DNA from: Tannerellaceae bacterium
Lineage (GTDB): Bacteria; Bacteroidota; Bacteroidia; Bacteroidales; Tannerellaceae
Length of the DNA: 11,779 nt
Direction of reading: 5' to 3'
Assembly: GCA_031267205.1 (NCBI GenBank)
Contig: JAIRZN010000126.1
Location: 1-11,779, forward strand
Numbering within the stretch: the first letter of the stretch is position 1; every line of letters starts with the position of its first letter. The notes below the pieces were generated by a model, which saw only the letters and a program-made list of their open reading frames with translations, did not search any database and was not told the DNA's origin. The position numbers and the translations under genes are program-made. This document shows positions 1-6,656 of the stretch, piece by piece.

Positions 1-405
1 GATGGTATAATCTCGAGAAACTGGTAATGGAAGTGTTGTTGCAATAGGAAAGTTTTTATATATTTTCATGAGTTCTACCATTCCATCTTTTCTGTTGGTA
101 AGCTCTTTGAATCCATTAAAATTTTCAATAATAATACTTACCCCAAATCTATCGTCAGAATATGCTTTATAATCGAGGCGTAACGGATAATTCAAACATA
201 TTTCAGCCAAATCTCCCGTCGTTAGTGCTTTTAACACTTTGTTCGGAATTTGACACGCATCTATCATTTGCTGCCCTGTAGTAAATGCAGCCCATTCTCT
301 GTATCCGGGTTTAACAGGGTAATCCCAAATAGTTTTCTTTTCTTGTGCAATAATACCGCTGAGAGTAATTAATACAAGAATTATTGAATACATTATCTTT
401 TTCAT
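1..405 (-). CDS. Partial secreted protein of unknown function
   Basis: This is the first 135 codons of a reading frame that starts with ATG at 405 and stays open to the left edge, so the C-terminus is missing. The N-terminus (MKKIMYSIILVLITLSGIIA, then QEKK) is a typical signal peptide with a probable signal peptidase I site after IIA, so the product is exported. The mature part contains REWAAFTTGQQMIDACQIP, KVLKALTTGDLAEICLNYP and IIIENFNGFKELTNR. From memory this pattern recurs in uncharacterised secreted Bacteroidota proteins, some of them large, but I cannot name a domain. The codons are AT-rich (many AAA, ATT, TTA), unlike the GC-richer genes to the right, which suggests a different history. 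Confidence is high that it is a real gene and low for any function. Confidence 0.75.
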   Translation of the reverse strand, partial: MKKIMYSIILVLITLSGIIAQEKKTIWDYPVKPGYREWAAFTTGQQMIDACQIPNKVLKALTTGDLAEICLNYPLRLDYKAYSDDRFGVSIIIENFNGFKELTNRKDGMVELMKIYKNFPIATTLPLPVSRDYTI

Positions 406-816
406 ATTTCATTTAATTAGAAGAATTAATAAAAAACATTACTATGGCTGAGATAAAAACATTGCCCTCCTTTTAAGGCATTATAACAAAGTTTAAATAC
501 ACTACAAAAAAACTAAACAACACCACATTAGAGTCATTTCAACGAGATACGGAACAGTCAAGATATTTTTCGCAAATCTCTATCTCGCAAATATATGGTT
601 TTTATTCGGCTTTAATAAATTATCACATCTTAATAAATGTAAAAAGTCAAGATATTATGGGTATACCCACTAAATCGGCAATAGCTATGTAAATTATCCG
701 GAGACAGGTAAACAGTCGATGGGCACGAGTAGTAAGCAGACGAATCTTAGCTTCGGGCGGGATTGTTTTTGTCACGCGAGCCACAGGCCGGGAATCCTGA
801 GGATTGAAATAATTCT
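406..816. other. AT-rich intergenic region with short repeats
   Basis: No gene is visible here. It lies between the divergent starts of the secreted-protein gene and dapF. It holds a perfect 12-bp palindrome TGGGTATACCCA at 658-669, a 12-bp direct repeat AGTCAAGATATT at 556-567 and 645-656, and TCGCAAAT at 570-577 and 585-592. From about 690 onward the base composition becomes richer in G and C. I see no tRNA, rRNA or convincing terminator. Confidence 0.5.
588..595 (-). promoter_or_regulatory. Possible -7 promoter box for the secreted-protein gene
   Basis: The minus strand reads TATATTTG, an exact match to the Bacteroidota TAnnTTTG element. It would give a leader of about 175 nt before the ATG at 405, and the surroundings are AT-rich, so a chance match is quite possible. 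No matching -33 TTTG was found at the usual spacing. Confidence 0.25.
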
Positions 817-824
817 TACCTTTG
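817..824 (+). promoter_or_regulatory. dapF-dapL promoter, -7 element
   Basis: TACCTTTG is an exact match to the Bacteroidota sigma-ABfr -7 consensus TAnnTTTG. Initiation about 7 nt downstream would give a leader of roughly 27 nt ending in the A-rich run before the ATG at 858. A short dyad, AATCC-TGA-GGATT (793-805), sits just upstream, about where the -33 element would be expected. No good -33 TTTG is seen. Confidence 0.7.
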
Positions 825-857
825 CCCGCATACGTTAATTATAAAAGAAAAATAAAG

Positions 858-1667
858 ATGGCTCAACAGATACGTTTCACTAAAATGCACGGGGCGGGCA
901 ACGATTATATATATGTCAACGCCGTAGAATATCCTTTGGACAATCCCGAAAGACTGTCGATCGCCTGGAGCGCACCACATACCGGTATAGGAGCGGATGG
1001 GCTGGTGATGATTGGCAGTTCGGATGCTGCCGACTTCAGTATGCGCATCTTCAATGCCGATGGTTCGGAAGCGCTCATGTGCGGCAACGCCGTAAGGTGT
1101 ATAGGAAAGTACGTGTACGAAAACCGGTTGACGGACAAGACATATGTAACGCTCGACACGCTGTCGGGCATAAAGAAGCTTAAGCTTGCCGTCGATGACG
1201 GGAAGGTCAGGGACGTGACAGTCGACATGGGCGTCCCCTCGCCCGCCGACGTCGCCATAAGCATTGAGGCCGCCGGAGAGAGGTATACGGGCTTAGTCGT
1301 GTCGATGGGAAATCCTCACTTCGTCATCTTCGTCGACGATATCGACGCGATAGATCTTCCCGTCGCAGGGCCTGCACTGGAATGTCACCCATGTTTCCCC
1401 GGCCGCACGAACGTGGAGTTCGTCCGTGTTATAAGTTCAGGAGAAATAAGGATGCGCGTATGGGAGCGCGGTTCAGGGATCACGCAAGCCTGCGGGACGG
1501 GAGCCTGCGCAAGCGTAGCGGCCGGCGTTTCGATGAATAAAACAGGCCGGCGGGCGAAGGTATGTATGGACGGCGGCGAGCTACTCGTCGACTGGGACGA
1601 GGCGTCGGGCCGCATATACATGACCGGCGGCGCCGTCAAGGTGTTTGAAGGAACAATAGATATTTAA
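858..1667 (+). CDS. dapF: Diaminopimelate epimerase
   Basis: DapF (EC 5.1.1.7) interconverts LL- and meso-diaminopimelate in the cytosol without a cofactor, giving the meso form for peptidoglycan and lysine. The 269-residue product has the usual family length. Visible landmarks are HGAGND at residues 11-16, the first catalytic cysteine in MCGNAVRC (Cys75), GNPHF at 151-155, and the second catalytic cysteine in QACGTGACAS (Cys212). The two pseudo-symmetric halves each supply one cysteine. An upstream TTG at 822 is in frame but lies inside the promoter box, so ATG 858 (MAQQIRFTKMHG) is the start. The stop is 11 nt before dapL, and the two genes form an obvious operon of consecutive pathway steps. 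Confidence 0.97.
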   Translation: MAQQIRFTKMHGAGNDYIYVNAVEYPLDNPERLSIAWSAPHTGIGADGLVMIGSSDAADFSMRIFNADGSEALMCGNAVRCIGKYVYENRLTDKTYVTLDTLSGIKKLKLAVDDGKVRDVTVDMGVPSPADVAISIEAAGERYTGLVVSMGNPHFVIFVDDIDAIDLPVAGPALECHPCFPGRTNVEFVRVISSGEIRMRVWERGSGITQACGTGACASVAAGVSMNKTGRRAKVCMDGGELLVDWDEASGRIYMTGGAVKVFEGTIDI

Positions 1668-1678
1668 TCAAAAACAAT

Positions 1679-2902
1679 ATGGCATTAGTCAACGAACATT
1701 TCCTGAAATTACAGAACAATTACCTCTTTGCCGATATATCAAAGAAGGTAGACGCTTTCAAGGCGGCCCATCCGAGAGATAAGATTATCCGCCTCGGTAT
1801 CGGCGACGTCACCCAACCCCTGCCCGAGGCCGTCCGCACGGCCATGCACCGCGCCGTTGATGAGATGGGCGACCGCGACACCTTTCGCGGCTACGGTCCT
1901 TATCAAGGCTATCCCTTCTTAATCGACGCCATAATCGGGAACGACTTCGCCCCGCGGGGGATCGCCATCGAGCCCGACGAAGTATTCATCAGCGACGGCG
2001 CCAAGTGCGACACAGGCAACATCGGCGACATACTTGGCTGCGCCAACAGCATAGGCGTTACCGACCCTGTATATCCGGTCTATATCGACACGAACGTTAT
2101 GGCCGGTCGCGCCGGCAATTTTGAAGCAGGCCGCTGGAACGGTATAGAGTATATCTCCTGCACGGCGGAAAACAATTTCATTCCCGCCCTTCCCTCCCGT
2201 AAAGTAGACATCCTCTACCTATGCTACCCGAATAACCCCACCGGCACGACGCTATCGAGGGACGAGCTTAAGAAGTGGGTCGACTATGCCCTGGAAAACG
2301 ATGTACTGATCATGTACGACGCCGCCTACGAGGCCTATATACAAGACGCCGACGTGCCCCATTCCATATACGAAATCGAAGGAGCGAAGAAGGTAGCGAT
2401 AGAGTTCCGCAGCTTCTCAAAGACAGCCGGCTTCACAGGCGTCCGTTGCGGATACAACATTGTACCGAAGGAACTCAACGGTTCCACGCTCGAAGGCTGC
2501 AGCGTTTCGCTTAATACATTGTGGGGTCGCCGCTTCACCACCAAATTCAACGGCACAAGCTACATCACACAGCGCGGAGCCGAGGCCGTCTACTCCCCCG
2601 AAGGGAAGCAAGAGGTGAAAGCCCTGATTGATTATTATATGACTAATGCGGCGATAATGAGGAGAGGCCTTATCGAGTGCGGCTTTGATGTTTACGGCGG
2701 CGAGAACGCCCCTTATATCTGGCTGAAGACGCCGGGCGGCATGTCTTCGTGGGAGTTTTTTGAAAAGCTGTTGAATGAAGCAAAGCTTGTGGGTACGCCC
2801 GGAGTGGGCTTCGGGCCGAGCGGCGAAGGCTACCTGCGCCTTACCGCTTTCGGCGACCGTAATGAAACCTTGGAAGCCGTCGAAAGGCTATCCGTACTAT
2901 AA
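1679..2902 (+). CDS. dapL: LL-diaminopimelate aminotransferase
   Basis: DapL (EC 2.6.1.83) converts tetrahydrodipicolinate directly to LL-diaminopimelate with glutamate as amino donor, bypassing the succinylase and acetylase routes. DapF next door uses its product. The 407-residue protein is a class I/II fold PLP enzyme of the usual length. Visible motifs are GYGPYQGYP (71-79), the SDGAKCDTGNIGDILG segment typical of DapL (105-120), YPNNPTGT (183-190), MYDAAYEAY with the cofactor-binding Asp214 and Tyr217, and SFSKTAGFTGVRCGY, where Lys248 forms the Schiff base with PLP. The start ATG follows an A-rich spacer with no Shine-Dalgarno, as usual in this phylum. Its 3' end overlaps the convergent PLP enzyme gene by 6 bp. 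Confidence 0.97.
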   Translation: MALVNEHFLKLQNNYLFADISKKVDAFKAAHPRDKIIRLGIGDVTQPLPEAVRTAMHRAVDEMGDRDTFRGYGPYQGYPFLIDAIIGNDFAPRGIAIEPDEVFISDGAKCDTGNIGDILGCANSIGVTDPVYPVYIDTNVMAGRAGNFEAGRWNGIEYISCTAENNFIPALPSRKVDILYLCYPNNPTGTTLSRDELKKWVDYALENDVLIMYDAAYEAYIQDADVPHSIYEIEGAKKVAIEFRSFSKTAGFTGVRCGYNIVPKELNGSTLEGCSVSLNTLWGRRFTTKFNGTSYITQRGAEAVYSPEGKQEVKALIDYYMTNAAIMRRGLIECGFDVYGGENAPYIWLKTPGGMSSWEFFEKLLNEAKLVGTPGVGFGPSGEGYLRLTAFGDRNETLEAVERLSVL

Positions 2903-4132
2903 GGCAATCGCCTGAAGTATATCATCCATCAAATCATCCGTCGACTCCAGACCTGTGGAGAGGCGGATGGTTTGTTGTTTTATATGCATGCTTTGCCGCA
3001 GGTCTTCGGTAAAGCTACCGTATATAGTGCTGGCCGGGTGCAGGATTAGGGACTTGTTGTCAAAGAGATTGGTAGCTCGGCGTATAAGTTTGAGCCTGTT
3101 AAGGAAAGAGAAGCACGCCTCGCGCGAGGCAAGGTCGAATGTCAGCATTGCGCCGGGGTATTGACCGAACTGTTCCTTGCTGAGGGCATAAAACGGGTTA
3201 TCTTCCAAGCCTGTGTAATTGACCGAAACGATTCCTTCGGTCTGCTGCAAACGCCGGGCGAGTTCCAGACAAGTGGAAGCCTGCCGGACAAACCTCAGAT
3301 GTAGCGTTTCCAATCCCAGTATCTGCATATAAGCCGCCTGCGGTGTAAGGTAAGCGCCGAGGTTACGGTGAATCTCCCTCCTCAGCCGAGTGGAGAAGGC
3401 GGTGTGGGCGTCCGCATTTATCCACGGTTTCAAGGCCTTGAAGTGCGACCAGTCGAACGAGCCGTAGTCAATAATCAATCCACCCAAGCTCGTGGCTCCT
3501 CCGGAAATATATTTTGTTGAAGAGACAAGCTCAATATCTACGCCGAAGTCTTTAGCACGGAAGGCGGAGAAAGGCACGAGCGTCGTGTCCGCTATCAGAG
3601 GGACGCCGCCGTTATGCCCGATAGCAGACAGGGCCCTAAGGTCGGCCACTTCCATCTGCGGGTTGGTTATTGTTTCAAGGAAGATGGCGCAGGTATTGCC
3701 GTCAATCCGCGAGCGCACCTCATCGGGATTAGTCAGATCGCAAAAGCGAGCTTCTATGCCTAAGGAAGACAAGGTGTTTTTAAGGAACGAATAAGTGTTG
3801 CCGAACAAATGAGGCGAGGTGACGACATTAGCGCCCGCGTGTGCGAGCGTAAGAAGGGTATTGCTGATGGCCGACATGCCGGAGTTGAGCGCCGTCACGC
3901 CGAAGGCTTCCGTCACGTTACGCACGCGGTCTTCATAATATTGCACCGTCGGGTTGGTGATTCTCGAATAGAAATGGTCTTTCGAGCGTCCGCAAAAAGC
4001 CTCCTCCATATCCTCGGCCGTATCAAATTCACAGGCGACGGACTGGTATACCGGCATGGCCAGCGCCTTATGCACGTCCGGTTTTTCATAGGGCGCATGT
4101 ATTATCCGGGCTTCAAAACTAATATCTTTCAT
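2897..4132 (-). CDS. Trans-sulfuration family PLP enzyme (Cys/Met metabolism)
   Basis: This 411-residue protein belongs to the gamma-family of PLP enzymes, which includes O-acetylhomoserine sulfhydrylase, cystathionine gamma-synthase and methionine gamma-lyase. Evidence: YSRITNPT (55-62), whose Tyr55 and Arg57 bind the cofactor phosphate of the neighbouring subunit; SGMSAI (84-89); NPQMEVAD; the PLP lysine in SSTKYISGG (Lys207); and the substrate-carboxylate arginine in IRLSTGLES (Arg390). The usual LYGG/LYGC motif is LFGNT here (109-113). The catalytic or stacking Tyr is therefore Phe110, and the position equivalent to the active-site Cys of methionine gamma-lyase is Asn112, which argues against a classical methionine gamma-lyase. 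O-acetylhomoserine or O-succinylhomoserine sulfhydrylase is my best guess, but the exact reaction is not settled by sequence. It has its own promoter at 4160-4167. Confidence 0.88.
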   Translation of the reverse strand: MKDISFEARIIHAPYEKPDVHKALAMPVYQSVACEFDTAEDMEEAFCGRSKDHFYSRITNPTVQYYEDRVRNVTEAFGVTALNSGMSAISNTLLTLAHAGANVVTSPHLFGNTYSFLKNTLSSLGIEARFCDLTNPDEVRSRIDGNTCAIFLETITNPQMEVADLRALSAIGHNGGVPLIADTTLVPFSAFRAKDFGVDIELVSSTKYISGGATSLGGLIIDYGSFDWSHFKALKPWINADAHTAFSTRLRREIHRNLGAYLTPQAAYMQILGLETLHLRFVRQASTCLELARRLQQTEGIVSVNYTGLEDNPFYALSKEQFGQYPGAMLTFDLASREACFSFLNRLKLIRRATNLFDNKSLILHPASTIYGSFTEDLRQSMHIKQQTIRLSTGLESTDDLMDDILQAIAL

Positions 4133-4159
4133 ACAACATCATTTGTTATTTATTGTTCG

Positions 4160-4167
4160 CAAAAGTA
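4160..4167 (-). promoter_or_regulatory. Promoter -7 element of the PLP enzyme gene
   Basis: The minus strand reads TACTTTTG, an exact TAnnTTTG match. Initiation about 7 nt downstream would give a leader of about 20 nt before the ATG at 4132. It lies back to back with the transporter promoter, with only 22 bp between the two boxes. No clear -33 TTTG was found at normal spacing. Confidence 0.65.
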
Positions 4168-4189
4168 GCATTTTAAAACAGTTTTGCTT

Positions 4190-4197
4190 TACCTTTG
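4190..4197 (+). promoter_or_regulatory. Promoter -7 element of the queuosine-precursor transporter
   Basis: TACCTTTG, identical to the dapF box, matches TAnnTTTG exactly. Initiation near 4204 would give a leader of about 75 nt that contains the upstream hairpin and the whole preQ1-I-like pseudoknot before the ATG at 4280. Confidence 0.7.
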
Positions 4198-4225
4198 CGG
4201 CAAAATAAATGATTTACACCATGTA

Positions 4226-4244
4226 GGAAGTCTGAACCCCTTCC
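4226..4244 (+). other. Leader hairpin abutting the riboswitch
   Basis: GGAAG (4226-4230) pairs perfectly with CTTCC (4240-4244) around a 9-nt loop. The helix ends at the base directly before the first helix of the putative preQ1 aptamer, so the two could stack coaxially. It could stabilise the aptamer or be incidental. It is not itself an aptamer, because it lacks the A-rich tail. Confidence 0.45.
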
Positions 4245-4275
4245 CGTGTGCTTGTTCAACCACGTAAAAAACAAG
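4245..4275 (+). promoter_or_regulatory. preQ1-I riboswitch (candidate, translational)
   Basis: The leader forms an H-type pseudoknot. P1 is CGTG (4245-4248) with CACG (4261-4264). The loop between them is 12 nt, the same length as in the Bacillus subtilis queC aptamer. P2 is CTTG (4251-4254) with CAAG (4272-4275), extendable to CTTGTT/AACAAG. The linker TAAAAAA (4265-4271) is the A-rich third strand. The ligand-contacting positions agree with preQ1-I: the loop starts with U (4249), ends with C (4260, the base that pairs with preQ1), and the A directly before the P2 strand is kept (4271). Compared with B. subtilis, one P2 pair is switched from A-U to U-A, a compensatory change. P2 ends 4 nt before the transporter ATG, so ligand binding should hide the initiation region. 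Location before a queuosine-precursor transporter fits exactly. The family match is from memory of the published structure. Confidence 0.82.
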
Positions 4276-4279
4276 AAAT

Positions 4280-4960
4280 ATGCAAAAAACAGTTACAATT
4301 CCGTTCATGTTACTCGGCATCTTATTTAATATATGCTTAGTCACGTCCAATCTATTAGAGACAAAGGTCATTCAGTTGTTCGGCATCACGGCCACCGCCG
4401 GACTGCTTGTTTTCCCTATTTCGTACATCATCAACGACTGCATCGCCGAGGTATGGGGATTTAAGAAGGCGCGGCTGATTATCTGGTGCGGTTTCGCCTC
4501 CAACTTCCTGCTGATAGCCTTTTCGCAGCTCTCCGTACATATCCCGGCTGCACCGTTTTGGGAAGGCGAGGCGGCTTTTAATTTCGTCTTCGGCCTGGCT
4601 CCCCGTATCACCGTTGCCAGTCTGCTTGCGTTCCTGGCGGGTTCCTTTATTAATGCCTACGTGATGAGCCGCATGAAGATCGCCTCCAAAGGGAGGAACT
4701 TTTCCGCCCGCGCTATTGTTTCAACGCTTGCCGGGGAGAGCGCCGATTCACTGATTTTCTTCCCTATCGCCTTTTGGGGATTGGTGCCTTTTCCCGAATT
4801 ACTCCTCATGGTAGGTACACAGGCACTGTTGAAATCGCTGTATGAGGTACTGATACTGCCTGCAACCATACGCATTGTTAAATACATTAAAAAAGTAGAC
4901 GGCCAAGACGTTTACGACATAGGCGCGTCCTACAATATATTGAAGATTAAAGACATTTAG
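4280..4960 (+). CDS. yhhQ: Queuosine precursor transporter (YhhQ/DUF165, VUT family)
   Basis: This is a 226-residue inner-membrane protein with about six hydrophobic segments. Family signatures are the N-terminal helix followed by SNLLETKVIQLFG, then FPISYIINDCIAEVWGFKKAR (split here by a turn), GEAAFNFVFGLAPRITVASLLAFLAG and the conserved GESADSLIFFPIAFWG segment. Family members import queuosine precursors such as preQ0 or preQ1, which feed synthesis of queuosine at the tRNA wobble position in cells that scavenge part of the pathway. The start ATG is fixed by the preceding leader. The putative preQ1-I riboswitch ends 4 nt upstream, which supports both the family call and negative feedback by the imported compound. 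No other queuosine gene is in the window, and no clear terminator follows. Confidence 0.93.
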   Translation: MQKTVTIPFMLLGILFNICLVTSNLLETKVIQLFGITATAGLLVFPISYIINDCIAEVWGFKKARLIIWCGFASNFLLIAFSQLSVHIPAAPFWEGEAAFNFVFGLAPRITVASLLAFLAGSFINAYVMSRMKIASKGRNFSARAIVSTLAGESADSLIFFPIAFWGLVPFPELLLMVGTQALLKSLYEVLILPATIRIVKYIKKVDGQDVYDIGASYNILKIKDI

Positions 4961-5656
4961 CTCCCGCAATATAGTGTCGCCATACATTCGCCTGCTTATG
5001 TAAAGGAGTGAGAGTTTTTTTCCGCCCGTTATCTTAACAATAGGAAAGAAGTTACCACTCGTCTGCATACGCAGGCAGTGGGACGCATTTTTCAAATTAT
5101 CCGCCTGCACATCTTCCGGCTTTATTTTAATCGCCGCATTTACCATTCAACATCTTCAGCACTCAAATACATTGTTGGAAACGATATACATTTATTGTTA
5201 CTAACAGGTTATGAACAGTCTGCCGAGTAATAGATTTTCCCTGATTAAGCATTTTTCCCGTCATATTTTTTCAGAGGAATGAGGCTTATTTTTCCCGTTC
5301 ATGAGTAAAATGGAGCTGTATACGTTCGCCGGAATAGCTTTTATCGTCATCAAGACCATGCGACAAATAATACAGGGAAAACAATTATATTAATATTTAC
5401 TGTGAAACAAATATCTTTATAATGCCTATCTCAAATTATATTGTATGATATTTAAATAAAATTTAAGTGCACATGAAAACAATCATTGTTTATATATCTC
5501 AATTATCCAATTAAACTGCAATTGTCTATATAAATAGTAATGTTTAATAATATACTATTAAATAACATATTGCATGTTATAGATGATTTAATGCGTTATT
5601 ATAATATTATTAATGTAATGCTTTGAATGTAATTATATATTGATTTATATTACATC
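4961..5656. other. Intergenic gap, AT-rich on the right half
   Basis: I see no convincing gene. 4961-5146 has mixed composition and is open on the minus strand as 62 codons that then run antisense into the transporter gene. I do not accept it as a gene. At 5301-5393 (plus) there is a 30-codon frame, MSKMELYTFAGIAFIVIKTM then RQIIQGKQLY, which resembles a membrane-protein fragment and may be a gene remnant. From about 5394 to 5656 the DNA is almost entirely A and T, with an inverted repeat TTTAATA/TATTAAA at 5543-5562 and no coding signal. Confidence 0.4.
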
Positions 5657-5689
5657 AAAAAAAATACCCTCTTTATTAAAAGAGAGTAT
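5657..5689 (-). terminator. Intrinsic terminator of the HEAT-like/GtrA/GT2 operon
   Basis: Read on the minus strand, positions 5689 to 5664 form an 11-bp stem with one mismatch and a 4-nt loop (left arm ATACTCTCTTT, right arm AAAGAGGGTAT), followed directly by a run of eight T (5664-5657). It lies 34 nt after the glycosyltransferase stop codon at 5724, the right place to end that operon. Confidence 0.88.
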
Positions 5690-5723
5690 TAATAATGCAA
5701 TCGTACTCTATGACGACGGAGAA

Positions 5724-6656
5724 TCAGAAATTACGTTCTTCCTCGACAATATATTCCGGGCGGGCTTTGATTTCATTGAACAAGACGCCGATGTATTGCC
5801 CCAGTACTCCGACGGTCAAAAGCTGTACTCCGCCGAAGAAGATAATAAGGCTCACGGTAGACGTCCATCCCGACTCGGCATTGCTGAAACCGTATATCTT
5901 ACCCAAAGTAAACCAGGCGGCAAGTATGAGGCCGAGTATTACGGCCGCGAATCCCAAACTTATTGACAGTTTGAGTGGCTTGTTTGAGAAGTATATCAGG
6001 GCGTTCGAGGCAAAACGCAGCATCTTGTTCAGCGGGTATTTAGTCCTTCCCGCAGCACGCGCTTCATGCTTGTAATAAAACGGGACTTGCCTGAAGCCTA
6101 TCCAGCTAATTAGGCCGCGTATGTACTTGCCTCTTTCTTTCAGTCGGCAAAATTCGTCCATAATCTTGCGGTCGATGAGGCGGAAATCGCCTGTGTCGAG
6201 GGGGAATTTAACTTCGCTCATCGAGTTCATCACCCTGTAAAACATCTTTGCCGTCAGGCGTTTGAAGAAATGGTCGCCTTCGCGTGATTTGCGTACGCAG
6301 TAGACTACGTTGGCCTGTTCCTTTTCCTGCAAAGCGAGTATTTGAGGAATCAATTCGGGGGGATCCTGTAAGTCGGCGTCCATTACAATGGCCAAGTCTG
6401 ATTTGCAACGGTTGATCCCGGCCGTTACGGCAGGCTGGTGTCCGAAGTTGCGGGAGAAATGGATAACTTTCACACGCGGATCGGCGTCGGCTATTTCATT
6501 TAATAAAAGGCGGGTATTATCGCAGCTACCGTCATTTACATATATGATTTCCGTTGTATTAGGTAGCCGTATTATTGTTTGTTTTGTGCGATTATACGAT
6601 TCCTTGATAACTTCTTCTTCATTATAACAGGGAATAATTATGGATAAGGTCTTCAT
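5724..6656 (-). CDS. GT2 polyprenyl-phosphate glycosyltransferase (GtrB/DPM1-like)
   Basis: This 310-residue GT-A fold glycosyltransferase transfers a sugar from a nucleotide donor to a polyprenyl phosphate on the cytosolic face of the inner membrane. Evidence: the N-terminal SIIIPCYNEEE (5-15), YVNDGS (39-44), the RNFGHQPAVTAG segment (69-80), the metal-binding DAD of VMDADLQDPPE (Asp93 and Asp95), and LDTGDFRLIDR (153-163). Two C-terminal membrane helices lie at about 229-250 and 265-287, the usual GtrB arrangement. The length is normal. The ATG overlaps the GtrA-gene stop codon as ATGA, so the two are probably translationally coupled. The pair usually builds a lipid-linked sugar that is flipped and used to modify a surface glycan. 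The sugar cannot be told from sequence. Confidence 0.93.
   Translation of the reverse strand: MKTLSIIIPCYNEEEVIKESYNRTKQTIIRLPNTTEIIYVNDGSCDNTRLLLNEIADADPRVKVIHFSRNFGHQPAVTAGINRCKSDLAIVMDADLQDPPELIPQILALQEKEQANVVYCVRKSREGDHFFKRLTAKMFYRVMNSMSEVKFPLDTGDFRLIDRKIMDEFCRLKERGKYIRGLISWIGFRQVPFYYKHEARAAGRTKYPLNKMLRFASNALIYFSNKPLKLSISLGFAAVILGLILAAWFTLGKIYGFSNAESGWTSTVSLIIFFGGVQLLTVGVLGQYIGVLFNEIKARPEYIVEEERNF

Noticed and set aside
822..857. Longer TTG-initiated dapF
   Set aside because: The TTG lies inside the TAnnTTTG promoter box and the extra residues are not part of the conserved DapF N-terminus. The same logic was applied to TTG 7820 for the HEAT-like gene; for pgk the TTG at 10407 was rejected because its extension is not part of the family.
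4221..4226. ATGTAG start-stop element in the transporter leader
   Set aside because: A minimal start-stop could regulate translation, but six bases occur by chance too easily and nothing else supports it.
4226..4244. Second, tandem preQ1 aptamer
   Set aside because: The hairpin loop begins with U and ends with C as in preQ1-I, but no A-rich tail or P2 strand follows it.
4799..5146. Minus-strand 115-codon frame after the transporter
   Set aside because: Nearly half is antisense to the transporter gene, there is no promoter box upstream and no recognisable motif. The outer 62 codons could be a remnant, but I cannot support it.
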